From: Lachnospiraceae bacterium | GTDB lineage: Bacteria; Bacillota; Clostridia; Lachnospirales; Lachnospiraceae | Length of the DNA stretch: 64,000 bases | Assembly: GCA_017473115.1 (NCBI GenBank) | Contig: JAFUNC010000015.1 | Span: 1-64,000 of the forward strand | Direction: 5' to 3' | Shown here: positions 8,597-16,717 of the stretch, piece by piece | How positions within the stretch are numbered: the stretch's first letter is position 1 | Layout: each line of letters opens with the position of its first letter | The notes under the pieces: model-generated | The model's input: the letters and a program-made list of their open reading frames with translations, nothing else | Database searches by the model: none | What the model was told of the DNA's origin: nothing | Made by a program: the position numbers and the translations under genes

Positions 8597-9688
8597 ATGG
8601 CAACTATTACAGCAGCTATGGTAAAAGAACTGCGTGAAATGTCAGGCGCAGGTATGATGGATTGTAAAAAGGCACTTACAGAGTGCGATGGTAATATGGA
8701 AGCAGCTGTGGAAGCATTACGTAAAAGTGGTGCAATGAAGGCTGAAAAGAAAGCAAGCCGTATCGCAGCAGAAGGTATCTGCCGTATCGCTAAGGCAGAC
8801 GGCAAGGCAGTTGTTTTGGAAGTAAACTCTGAAACAGACTTCGTTGCTAAAAACGAAACTTTCCAGACTTTTGTTGAGAAGATTGCAGAACAGGTAGTTT
8901 CATCTGACGTAGCAAACGTAGAGGAACTTCTTGCTGCTACATGGATCGACGATTCTTCTAAGACTGTAAATGATGCATTGGTTGAAAAGGTTGCTACCAT
9001 CGGTGAGAAATTAAGCATCAGAAGATTTGAAAAGGTGGAAGCACCTATCGTTGTTGGTTATATCCACGGTGGCGGACGTATCGGCGTTATCGTTGGTGCA
9101 GAAGGAACCAAGTCAGATGCAACAGAAGAAGCACTTACTAACATTGCAATGCAGATTGCAGCAATGAATCCTCAGTATGCAAGCAGAGATGATATCTCAG
9201 CAGATGAATTGGCTAAGTTAAGAGAAATCACTATCGACAGCGCATTAAACGATCCTGCATCTCTTCCTAAGCCTATCTTAAATAAGTTAATCGAAAAGGC
9301 TATGACAGAGAACCTTTGGAGCGATGAAGACAAGGCTATCTACGAAGAAAAGAAGAGCAATATGAACTTCTTATTCAACTTCCTTTCTAAGGAAGCAACT
9401 GCTACATTGGCACAGCTTGCTATGGATGGTAAGGCTGACTATGTTGCAGACAAGATCTTCAGCGGACTTGTAGAAGGTCGTATTTCTAAGCAGGTAAAAG
9501 AAATCTGCTTAATGGATCAGACATATGTAAAAGCAGAAGACGGAAAGCAGACTGTTGCACAGTACTTAAAGAGTGTTTCTGCTGACTTAAAGGTTGCTAA
9601 GTTCGTTCGTTTCGAAACCGGTGAAGGTATGGAAAAGAAAGAAGAAGACTTCGCAGCAGAAGTTGCTAAGCAGATGGCAGGGAACTAA
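8597..9688 (+). CDS. tsf: Elongation factor Ts, with an extended C-terminal half
   Basis: EF-Ts exchanges GDP for GTP on EF-Tu. The N-terminal UBA-like domain carries MVKELREMSGAGMMDCKKAL, and the core has VNSETDFVAKN and the YIHGGGRIGVIV block. The protein is 363 residues, longer than the 283-310 usual for E. coli and many Firmicutes. The extra length is a segment of roughly 50 residues (about 234-284), rich in charged helix formers, between the LPKPILNKLIEKA region and the conserved VEGRISKQVKEICLMDQ block. The segment is in frame and uses the same codons as the rest, so it looks genuine and may be lineage-typical. It is co-transcribed with rpsB and followed by a strong terminator. Confidence 0.97.
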   Translation: MATITAAMVKELREMSGAGMMDCKKALTECDGNMEAAVEALRKSGAMKAEKKASRIAAEGICRIAKADGKAVVLEVNSETDFVAKNETFQTFVEKIAEQVVSSDVANVEELLAATWIDDSSKTVNDALVEKVATIGEKLSIRRFEKVEAPIVVGYIHGGGRIGVIVGAEGTKSDATEEALTNIAMQIAAMNPQYASRDDISADELAKLREITIDSALNDPASLPKPILNKLIEKAMTENLWSDEDKAIYEEKKSNMNFLFNFLSKEATATLAQLAMDGKADYVADKIFSGLVEGRISKQVKEICLMDQTYVKAEDGKQTVAQYLKSVSADLKVAKFVRFETGEGMEKKEEDFAAEVAKQMAGN

Positions 9689-9708
9689 GCGTTTAGCACA
9701 AGCGCGGC

Positions 9709-9764
9709 AAATATAAAAAAGAACCGAGGCGAGTTTACTCGTATTCGGTTCTTTTTTTATATTT
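9709..9764 (+). terminator. Long terminator hairpin after tsf
   Basis: The arms 9709-9727 and 9745-9764 pair over about 19 bp, containing AAAAAAGAACCGA and TCGGTTCTTTTTT, with a smaller GCGAG/CTCGT hairpin at the tip. Outer bases GCGCGG/CGTGCG and ACAAGC/GCTTGT (up to about 9801) may extend it. It reads as a terminator in both directions. Confidence 0.85.
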
Positions 9765-9796
9765 ATCGTGCGAATTGACTAGCGAGTAAGCGTGGC

Positions 9797-9825
9797 TTGT
9801 CAAATCCTTATTTTTATGATAAAAA
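9797..9825 (+). promoter_or_regulatory. Possible promoter of the lipoprotein-MBOAT-DHHW genes
   Basis: TTGTCA (9797-9802), spacing 17, TAAAAA (9820-9825). The -10 is poor, so the call is weak. An imperfect inverted repeat (near 9838-9861) follows in the leader. Confidence 0.3.
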
Positions 9826-9909
9826 AGAAGAAGCATGAAACTTTTTATATGAATATAAAGTCTAATAGTATGAAACAATTAAAAAATACAAAAAATGTAA
9901 GGAGATAAT

Positions 9910-10503
9910 ATGAAAAAAATATTAGTAGCATTATTATTGGTAACAATGTCTGTTGCGTTATTCGGTTGCGGTAAGGACGATGTGCAGGCACCTGCAGAAA
10001 ACAACTCAGCAGAGGTGGTTGTGGATACAGATTCGTTGACGATTTTAACCGATGTATGGAACGCATTTGGGGAAGAAGAGAAATTCCCTGCGATGGGTGG
10101 CGATTATACCACTATGGTAGACGGGGCGCCCGGTGCTTTTGATATTACCAAGACGGAAGATTTGGCAGCAATGCTTTATGTGCCTGCTGATTTGGCAGAT
10201 GATATTGATGAAGGGGCTTCTCTTTTGCACGGCATGAATTTAAATACCTTTACGGGTGCGGCACTTCATTTGACGGATGCAACAAATGCGGATGCGTTTA
10301 CAAGCGCATTAAAAGAAAACATTCTCGGAACACAGTGGATGTGCGGTTTCCCTGATACTTTGGTAATCTATACCGTTCACGGGGAATATGTGGTTTATGC
10401 GTTCGGTAATGTTGATGCTATTAACAGTTTTAAGACTCACGTAACAGAACTTTATGGAGAGAATGCGGTTCTCGTAGCAGAAGAGAATCTGGCAGAGGTG
10501 TAA
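9910..10503 (+). CDS. Predicted lipoprotein of unknown function
   Basis: This 197-residue protein has a basic start, a hydrophobic core and the lipobox LFGC with Cys20, so it should be lipid-anchored on the outer face of the membrane. A Gly-Lys-Asp-Asp spacer after the cysteine is followed by an acidic linker and a globular domain of about 160 residues that I do not recognise. Its stop is one base from the start of the MBOAT gene, so the two are translationally coupled. This suggests a role alongside surface polymer acylation, for example as an accessory or sensing subunit, which is inference only. Ribosome binding site GGAGA precedes the ATG. Confidence 0.82.
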   Translation: MKKILVALLLVTMSVALFGCGKDDVQAPAENNSAEVVVDTDSLTILTDVWNAFGEEEKFPAMGGDYTTMVDGAPGAFDITKTEDLAAMLYVPADLADDIDEGASLLHGMNLNTFTGAALHLTDATNADAFTSALKENILGTQWMCGFPDTLVIYTVHGEYVVYAFGNVDAINSFKTHVTELYGENAVLVAEENLAEV

Positions 10504-10504
10504 A

Positions 10505-11902
10505 ATGTTATTTTCCGGCATACCGTTTTTATATTATTTTTTACCGGTAGTTTTACTTCTTTATTTTATTGCGCCCAAATGCTTGAAAAATACCGTGCTT
10601 TTAATTGCGAGTTTGTTTTTCTATGCCTGGGGTGAACCGAAAATCGTAATTATTATGATAGCCTCAATCCTGGTTGGATATGTATCCGGCCTCTTGATTG
10701 AGGCTTTTCGGCATTGTAAAACTGCCAAGGCGGTTATGATTGTGTCGGTATTGTTGCAAGTGGGATGTCTTGTTTACTTCAAGTATATGGATTTTTTCAT
10801 AGAGAATTTCAATCGTGTCTTCGGAACGGACGTCGCTTTGCTTAGGATTGCTTTGCCGGTGGGAATCAGTTTTTATACCTTCCAGATTTTAAGTTATACC
10901 GTGGATATTTATCGCGGTGAGAAAGCGCAGAAGAATCCAATCAATTTGGCAACCTATATTGCCATGTTTCCGCAATTGATTGCGGGGCCTATTGTGCGTT
11001 ATAAAGATATTGCGCCGGAATTAACACAACGTCGTACACATTCCGAAGATTTGGCTGTTGGGATCAGACGTTTTATTCTGGGATTAAGTAAAAAAGTATT
11101 GCTTGCCAATCAGTTGGGAGAACTGTGCGATGTTTTTAAGGCATCTTCGGAACCGTCGGTAATCTTTTTCTGGATTTATGCGGTTGCATTTTCGCTTCAC
11201 GTTTATTTTGATTTTTCCGGATACAGTGATATGGCGATTGGGTTGGGTAAAATATTCGGTTTTCACTTTATGGAGAATTTCAATCATCCCTTTGTTTCGG
11301 GCAGCGTGACGGAATTTTGGCGCCGCTGGCATATTTCTCTCGGCAGTTGGTTCCGAGATTATGTATACATCCCTTTGGGAGGAAACAGAGTACCAAAATG
11401 GCGCTGGTTTCTGAACATTTTTATTGTATGGATGCTGACGGGATTCTGGCATGGCGCGGCATGGAATTTTATTGTATGGGGGCTTTATTTTGCGGTTCTT
11501 CTTGTGTTTGAGAAGTTATGGTTTTTAAAAGTACTTGAAAAGCATAAGGTACTGGGACATATCTATTTGATTCCTGTTGTAGCATTGAGTTTTGTGATTT
11601 TTAATGCGTCGGATATGAAAGAAGCAGTGGAATATATCGGCGGAATGTTTGGTATGACGGGGGCTCCCGTTATTTCTGCGGAAACCATATATTATTTGAG
11701 AAATTATGCTCTTGTTTTGGTATTTTCCCTGATTGGAGCTACGCCCTTGTTAAAAGTGCAATTACAAAATGCTATGAAAAAAGAGTATGTACGTAAGATA
11801 ATGGTTGTGGCGGAACCTTTGGTGTTATTGCTTTTGATGCTTGTTATTACCGCATATCTGGTGGATGGATCTTTTAATCCGTTTTTGTATTTTAGATTTT
11901 AG
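10505..11902 (+). CDS. MBOAT family O-acyltransferase (AlgI/DltB-like)
   Basis: MBOAT proteins of this branch move an acyl group, usually acetyl, across the membrane for O-acylation of an exported polymer. The 465-residue product is polytopic and carries the AlgI/PatA-type blocks LPVGISFYTFQILSYTVDIYRG, FPQLIAGPIVRYKDI, EFWRRWHISLGSW with His276, and GFWHGAAWNF with His316, the proposed active-site His. Its neighbours are a lipoprotein (1-base gap upstream) and a DHHW protein (68 bases downstream), the Gram-positive counterpart of AlgI with AlgJ/AlgX. No glycan synthase lies in the cluster, so the acylated polymer could be peptidoglycan, a secondary wall polymer or an exopolysaccharide. Confidence 0.93.
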   Translation: MLFSGIPFLYYFLPVVLLLYFIAPKCLKNTVLLIASLFFYAWGEPKIVIIMIASILVGYVSGLLIEAFRHCKTAKAVMIVSVLLQVGCLVYFKYMDFFIENFNRVFGTDVALLRIALPVGISFYTFQILSYTVDIYRGEKAQKNPINLATYIAMFPQLIAGPIVRYKDIAPELTQRRTHSEDLAVGIRRFILGLSKKVLLANQLGELCDVFKASSEPSVIFFWIYAVAFSLHVYFDFSGYSDMAIGLGKIFGFHFMENFNHPFVSGSVTEFWRRWHISLGSWFRDYVYIPLGGNRVPKWRWFLNIFIVWMLTGFWHGAAWNFIVWGLYFAVLLVFEKLWFLKVLEKHKVLGHIYLIPVVALSFVIFNASDMKEAVEYIGGMFGMTGAPVISAETIYYLRNYALVLVFSLIGATPLLKVQLQNAMKKEYVRKIMVVAEPLVLLLLMLVITAYLVDGSFNPFLYFRF

Positions 11903-11970
11903 GATAAAAAACAGGAATGACGGCAGTTGTTTCTGTAGAGTTGAATTGAAATGATACAGTGGAGAGCGCA

Positions 11971-13068
11971 ATGGAAAAATATAAAAATAATATCATTATA
12001 ATAACAATAGCGCTGTTTTTGCTTGGTGTCAGTTGCCTGTGCTGGTTTCACGGCAGTGATGCATATTCCGTTTCGGAACGGCGATATTTGAAACAGTTTC
12101 CGGAATTGACATGGAATACGGTGATGAACGGTAAGTTTATGTCTGAGTTTGAAACGTATACGCAGGATCAGTTTCCGGCAAGAGATGCTTTGCGCGGGTT
12201 AAAGAGCGGCGTGGCTTATTATGTTTTCGCTGAGAAGGATAATAATGATTTATATCTGGCAGACGGATATATCGGAAAACTGGAATATCCGTATAAACCG
12301 GAAGCGATTCAATATGCAACCAAAGTGTTTCAAGGTGTGGCAGACCGGTATCTAAACGATACGGATTGCAGGGTGTATTACAGTATTATCCCTGATAAGG
12401 GATATTTTCTGGCAGAAGAGAACGGTTATTTGTCTATGGACTATGCTTTGCTGGAGAGAGAATTCTGCGCAGGCATGGAAGGTATGCAATATATCAATTT
12501 GTTTGATGTAATGGAGTTGGAGGATTTTTATCAGACGGATACGCATTGGAGGCAGGAAGAATTACAGGATGTTGCGGATGTAATTGCCCATGGTATGGAC
12601 AGAGAACTGACGGCAGACTATGAACTTTGTGCTTTAGAAGAGCCCTTTTACGGTGTATATCACGGACAGTTGGCGTTGCCGGTTGAAGGCGAGACACTAT
12701 ATTATCTGAACAATGATACGCTGGAGAATTGTATCGTTTATGATTACACCAACAACCGGGAAACGGATATTTATGATATGGAAAAGGCAACAGGGGAGGA
12801 TTTGTATGAAATATATCTTTCAGGTCCGCTTTCGCTGATTACCATTGAAAATCCTTCTGCGGATACCGAGGCGGAACTGATTATTTTCAGGGATTCGTTC
12901 GGAAGCAGCATTGCACCTTTGTTTGTGGAGGAATATGCGAAGATTACTCTTGTAGATATCCGTTATATTTACAGTGGTGTGTTGGGAAATTACATTGAAT
13001 TTGATGATCAGGATGTTTTATTCCTTTACAGCACAAAGGTATTGAACAACAGCGAAACTTTAAAGTAG
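11971..13068 (+). CDS. DHHW family protein (AlgJ/AlgX-like SGNH partner of MBOAT)
   Basis: I start this gene at the ATG at 11971 behind GGAGAGC; a GTG at 11959 is in frame but lies on the ribosome binding site. The 365-residue product has one N-terminal membrane anchor (about residues 8-27) and an extracytoplasmic domain. It contains the DHHW/AlgX catalytic features TDTHW (D190, H192, W193) and a later FRDSFGSS block (D308, S309), matching the Asp-His and Ser of SGNH-like acetyltransferase or esterase folds. Such proteins work with an MBOAT transporter to place the acyl group on the glycan. It ends the cluster and is followed by a terminator. Confidence 0.87.
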   Translation: MEKYKNNIIIITIALFLLGVSCLCWFHGSDAYSVSERRYLKQFPELTWNTVMNGKFMSEFETYTQDQFPARDALRGLKSGVAYYVFAEKDNNDLYLADGYIGKLEYPYKPEAIQYATKVFQGVADRYLNDTDCRVYYSIIPDKGYFLAEENGYLSMDYALLEREFCAGMEGMQYINLFDVMELEDFYQTDTHWRQEELQDVADVIAHGMDRELTADYELCALEEPFYGVYHGQLALPVEGETLYYLNNDTLENCIVYDYTNNRETDIYDMEKATGEDLYEIYLSGPLSLITIENPSADTEAELIIFRDSFGSSIAPLFVEEYAKITLVDIRYIYSGVLGNYIEFDDQDVLFLYSTKVLNNSETLK

Positions 13069-13127
13069 TTTTAACAAAAGGAACATAGGTTATAAAATGT
13101 ACGGTTTTAGAGTATGAACTCTGTGTG

Positions 13128-13173
13128 AAAAACCTTATTGTTTTCATAAAAAACTTGAAATAAGGGTTTTTTA
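13128..13173 (+). terminator. Terminator after the DHHW gene
   Basis: AAAAACCTTATT (13128-13139) pairs with AATAAGGGTTTTT (13159-13171), with one G-T pair and an A-rich interior, and ends in a T run. Confidence 0.72.
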
Positions 13174-13206
13174 AATAGTTGGTTTGTGGTAAAATAAATA
13201 AGGATT

Positions 13207-13224
13207 TGTTATAACATAGGTTAT
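13207..13224 (+). promoter_or_regulatory. Extended -10 and palindrome upstream of the deacetylase gene
   Basis: TG at 13207-13208 precedes TATAAC (13210-13215). The bases ATAAC-atag-GTTAT (13211-13224) form a perfect inverted repeat overlapping the likely start of transcription. The best -35 (TTGTGG, 13184) is 20 bases away, so the promoter call is weak and the operator reading is inference. Confidence 0.35.
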
Positions 13225-13277
13225 TTGTGTGTATATGACAGGTTCGGAGTGAGAAGAATCAAATCAGAGGAAAACAG

Positions 13278-14222
13278 ATGGAACAACAGACAGACGGCAG
13301 GAGTAATTTGGAATACCGTAGAAAAAGAGTAAAAAGAATCAAACGTTTTCTCATTGTTTCATTGGTGGTATTGCTATTGGTTCCCAATATTTTATGTGCG
13401 GTATTGCTGGTGCAGGTGCATGAAATCAACCAAACGTTAGGGGAAACGGAAGAAAAACTTTGGGAACTGAGTGTACAGATGGAAGATGCCAATGCTGCTG
13501 CGGTGGTAGAGCAGGTTTTAAGCCCCGTACAGGTGTTGGATGATGATATTAAAGCGGTCATTCCCGATGCACAGATGTACGAAGGTAAAAAAATGGTATA
13601 CCTTACGTTTGATGACGGCCCCAGTACTTATACCAATGAAATTTTGGATATTTTAAAAGAGTATGATGTGAAGGCAACTTTTTTTGTATTAGCCAAAGAC
13701 GGATACGAAGCGGAGTATCAGCGTATTTTAGATGAAGGACATACGTTGGCCCTACATTCCTATACACATCAGTACAGTCAGATTTATGAAAGCCCGGAGG
13801 CTTTTCGTCAGGATATTAACCTTTTATCTGACTATTTGTATGAGATTACAGGATATCGTTGTGAATTTTATCGTTTTCCGGGAGGAAGTTCCAACGGAAT
13901 CATTCAATTTGATAAGGACGAGTGTTTTGATGTATTGGAAGAGGAAGGTCTGGTTTACTTTGACTGGAACGTTACCAGTAAGGATGCCAGTTCGTACAGG
14001 CTTTCGGCAACGGCCATTACAAATAATGTGTTAAGCGGTGTCGGACAGACCAATGCATCGGTAGTACTGATGCATGATGCGTCGGACAAATATACGACGG
14101 TACAGGCGTTGCCGGGTATTATTGAAACATTACAGGCGGATGAAAATACCATATTTTTACCCATTACCGATGGTACGACACCGGTTTGTCATGTGGTAAG
14201 AAGTGATGAAAACCAGGAATAG
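13278..14222 (+). CDS. Membrane-anchored polysaccharide deacetylase (NodB domain, CE4)
   Basis: CE4 enzymes remove N-acetyl groups from peptidoglycan GlcNAc or MurNAc or from exported glycans. The 314-residue product has a basic N-terminus, one membrane helix (about residues 20-42), a short coiled linker and a NodB domain. Motif 1 is LTFDDGP with D112 and the metal ligand D113. Motif 2 is HSYTH with ligands H160 and H164. Motif 3 is FYRFPGGS, and motif 5 is VVLMHDA. All the metal and catalytic residues I can place are present, so the enzyme should be active. It follows the O-acylation genes and lies 18 bases before the bactofilin gene, which suggests a joint role in wall shaping or modification (inference). 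Confidence 0.92.
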   Translation: MEQQTDGRSNLEYRRKRVKRIKRFLIVSLVVLLLVPNILCAVLLVQVHEINQTLGETEEKLWELSVQMEDANAAAVVEQVLSPVQVLDDDIKAVIPDAQMYEGKKMVYLTFDDGPSTYTNEILDILKEYDVKATFFVLAKDGYEAEYQRILDEGHTLALHSYTHQYSQIYESPEAFRQDINLLSDYLYEITGYRCEFYRFPGGSSNGIIQFDKDECFDVLEEEGLVYFDWNVTSKDASSYRLSATAITNNVLSGVGQTNASVVLMHDASDKYTTVQALPGIIETLQADENTIFLPITDGTTPVCHVVRSDENQE

Positions 14223-14240
14223 AAGATTGGAGGAAGTACA

Positions 14241-15278
14241 ATGGGTTTTTTCAGTGATTTAAAAGAGGACCTTGCGCAGGCAGTCAATGAATTGACAGAA
14301 GATACCACGGAAAAAGAATTATTGGAAGAAGAGGAACGTTTGAAGAAAGAACTGGCTGAAATGCAGGACGAGTTCCAGGTTTCCGGTGTGGATGAGACGG
14401 AAGAATATGAGCATTTTATGGCGAAAGAGGCCATTTATGAGCCTTCGGAAGTAGATGAGATTTTGCGGGCGGAAGCGGAAGGTTTTGCAGGCGTAAATGA
14501 GGATGTAATGGCAACCTTGGCTGCGGGATACGCGGATGCAACAGAGAATCTTCCGGAAGAAGAGGATGCGTTGGCAGAAGAACTGGAAGCAGCATTGGAA
14601 GGTCTGGATATTTCCGACGAAGAGTTGAATGAATTGATTGAGCATAATACCGACAGCGACGATGACACGTTACAGAATGAAGATAGTGTTGATACGGCTG
14701 AAGAAGAAAACTTCGGTGAAGTAGAAGAAATTGAAGAGATTGAGGAAGTGATGGAGATGGCACAGGAAGAGATGACAGCAGTTCCTGAAGTTCAGGAAGA
14801 AGTATTTGTTTCGATGGCAGATGAAAATGCGGAAGTGGGTATTATTCCTGCGGGAATGATGATTACCGGTGATATTGCAACTGCAGGCGGACTTGATTTG
14901 AGAGGTACCGTTCTCGGTAATATTGAAATCGGCGGAAAGTTAAATGTATCCGGCAGCATTCAGGGAAATTCCAAGGCGGTGGAAATTTTTGCCCAGGCGG
15001 CTAAGATTACAGGTGATATTGAATGTGATAACAGCGTTAAAATCGGTCCTAATTCCGTTGTAATCGGTAATGTCAGCGCAAGAAGTGCGGTAATTGCCGG
15101 AGCGGTAAAAGGTGATATTGATGTGCGCGGTCCCGTGATTCTGGATTCTTCCGCAATCATCAAAGGTAATATCAAATCCAAATCCGTACAGATTAACAAC
15201 GGTGCGGCAGTGGAAGGTATGTGTTCACAGTGTTATGCAGATGTGAATCCTACTTCATTCTTTGAAGGACTTGAATAA
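14241..15278 (+). CDS. Bactofilin with a long acidic N-terminal extension
   Basis: Bactofilins polymerise without nucleotide into filaments that scaffold wall-modifying enzymes. The 345-residue product is in two parts. Residues 1 to about 200 form a very acidic, Glu-rich, helix-prone region with no recognisable domain. Residues about 205-330 are a beta-helical bactofilin domain, seen as repeating G-x-I/V turns (TGDIAT, LGNIEIGG, SGSIQGNS, TGDIECDN, IGNVSAR, KGDIDVRG, KGNIKSK). A CSQCYAD sequence lies just beyond. Most bactofilins are 100-200 residues, so the acidic arm is unusual. It sits between the deacetylase and pyrH with short gaps (18 and 17 bases), so it may be transcribed into the pyrH operon. 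Confidence 0.88.
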   Translation: MGFFSDLKEDLAQAVNELTEDTTEKELLEEEERLKKELAEMQDEFQVSGVDETEEYEHFMAKEAIYEPSEVDEILRAEAEGFAGVNEDVMATLAAGYADATENLPEEEDALAEELEAALEGLDISDEELNELIEHNTDSDDDTLQNEDSVDTAEEENFGEVEEIEEIEEVMEMAQEEMTAVPEVQEEVFVSMADENAEVGIIPAGMMITGDIATAGGLDLRGTVLGNIEIGGKLNVSGSIQGNSKAVEIFAQAAKITGDIECDNSVKIGPNSVVIGNVSARSAVIAGAVKGDIDVRGPVILDSSAIIKGNIKSKSVQINNGAAVEGMCSQCYADVNPTSFFEGLE

Positions 15279-15295
15279 ATTTTAGGAGGCTACAT

Positions 15296-15991
15296 ATGAA
15301 GCGAATTCTTTTAAAATTAAGCGGTGAAGCCCTTGCGGGGGATAAAAAGACCGGATTTGACGAGGAAACCGTAAGAAAGGTTGCCCTTCAGGTAAAACAA
15401 CTGGTAGACGACGGAATTCAGGTTGGTATTGTCATTGGCGGCGGTAATTTCTGGAGAGGAAGAACCAGTGAAAACATTGACCGAACCAAGGCTGACCAAA
15501 TCGGAATGCTGGCAACGATTATGAATTGTATTTATGTATCGGAAATTTTTCGTTCCGTAGGTATGATGACTAATATTTTGACTCCCTTTGAGTGTGGTTC
15601 TTTTACCAAATTGTTCTCGAAGGACAGAGCCAATAAATATTTTGAAAAAGGTATGGTAGTGTTTTTTGCGGGCGGTACCGGACATCCTTACTTCAGTACG
15701 GATACGGGTGTTGTACTTCGTGCCATTGAAGTAGATGCGGAGGTAATTTTACTGGCTAAGTCCATCGATGGCGTATACGATGATGATCCTGCAAAGAATC
15801 CGGCGGCAAAGAAGTACGATGAAGTATCCATTCACGAAGTAATTGCCAATAATTTACAGGTAGTAGATATGACAGCGTCCATTCTTGCGAGAGACAATAA
15901 AATGCCTATGTGGGTATTCGGACTGAACGAAGAGAACAGCATAGTAAATACCGTAAACGGTAAGTTTACCGGCACCAAGGTAACCGTGTAA
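15296..15991 (+). CDS. pyrH: UMP kinase
   Basis: UMP kinase makes UDP from UMP in pyrimidine nucleotide synthesis and is a hexamer of the amino acid kinase fold. The 231-residue product begins with RILLKLSGEAL and has GIVIGGGNFWRG, the ADQIGMLATIMN block, FAGGTGHPYFSTDTG and the ligand region LLAKSIDGVYDDDPAKNP. Its length is normal. The ATG follows TTTAGGAGG. In many Firmicutes pyrH directly follows tsf; here five surface-related genes lie between them. frr follows after 85 bases. Confidence 0.97.
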   Translation: MKRILLKLSGEALAGDKKTGFDEETVRKVALQVKQLVDDGIQVGIVIGGGNFWRGRTSENIDRTKADQIGMLATIMNCIYVSEIFRSVGMMTNILTPFECGSFTKLFSKDRANKYFEKGMVVFFAGGTGHPYFSTDTGVVLRAIEVDAEVILLAKSIDGVYDDDPAKNPAAKKYDEVSIHEVIANNLQVVDMTASILARDNKMPMWVFGLNEENSIVNTVNGKFTGTKVTV

Positions 15992-16076
15992 AAACATTAC
16001 AATGGTTTGTAATATGAAATGTGAAAAGAATAAGGTGTGAACAAAATAAAAACAACAGTATCGGGAGGATATGACA

Positions 16077-16628
16077 ATGAACGAAAAAATTAAAGTATAC
16101 GATGAAAAAATGAGTAAGACCTATGAACATCTTGTGGCTGATTTTATGACAATCAGAGCAGGAAGAGCAAATCCCCATGTTTTGGATAAACTGGCAGTGG
16201 ATTACTACGGAGTGATGACCCCGTTGCAGCAGGTTGGTAATATTACCGTTCCGGAAGCAAGAATCATTCAGATTGCACCTTGGGAAAAGAGTTTAATCAA
16301 AGCAATTGAAAAGGCAATCCTTGCATCCGATATCGGAATTACACCCAGCAATGACGGTTCTGTAATTCGTCTTGTGTTCCCTGAATTAACGGAAGAAAGA
16401 CGTAAGGATATCGTAAAAGATGTTCGTAAGAAAGGTGAAGATGCCAAAGTTGCCGTACGTAACATCAGACGTGACGGAAACGATGCATTAAAGAAACTTG
16501 CGAAAACTGAAATTTCCGAAGATGAAATCAAATCAATGGAAGATGAATTGCAGAAATTGACAGATAAGTATGTAAAGAATATTGGTGATTTGGTAGAAGA
16601 AAAGTCCAAGGAAGTACTTACCGTATAA
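16077..16628 (+). CDS. frr: Ribosome recycling factor
   Basis: RRF splits post-termination ribosomes together with EF-G. I use the ATG at 16077, 9 bases after GGGAGG, and not the ATG at 16071, which is too close to it. The 183-residue product has the tRNA-like three-helix bundle sequence with the conserved DFMTIRAGRANP near the start, the TPLQQVGNITVPEARI hinge region, and the RRKDIVKDVRKKGEDAKVAVRNIRRD helix. It is the second gene of the pyrH operon. A 13-bp hairpin separates it from uppS. Confidence 0.97.
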   Translation: MNEKIKVYDEKMSKTYEHLVADFMTIRAGRANPHVLDKLAVDYYGVMTPLQQVGNITVPEARIIQIAPWEKSLIKAIEKAILASDIGITPSNDGSVIRLVFPELTEERRKDIVKDVRKKGEDAKVAVRNIRRDGNDALKKLAKTEISEDEIKSMEDELQKLTDKYVKNIGDLVEEKSKEVLTV

Positions 16629-16644
16629 TTAAGGATACTTAAGG

Positions 16645-16679
16645 AAGAATCATAAAAGTGGTGTATTTTTATGATTCTT
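16645..16679 (+). promoter_or_regulatory. Perfect 13-bp hairpin between frr and uppS
   Basis: AAGAATCATAAAA (16645-16657) and TTTTATGATTCTT (16667-16679) are perfect inverted repeats around a 9-base loop. The U run lies inside the stem and the following bases are CTTGGTCG, so it is not a classic terminator. It may modulate read-through or mRNA processing. Confidence 0.5.
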
Positions 16680-16717
16680 CTTGGTCGTTTACGATAAGAA
16701 AGGAATGGAGTAAAAAA

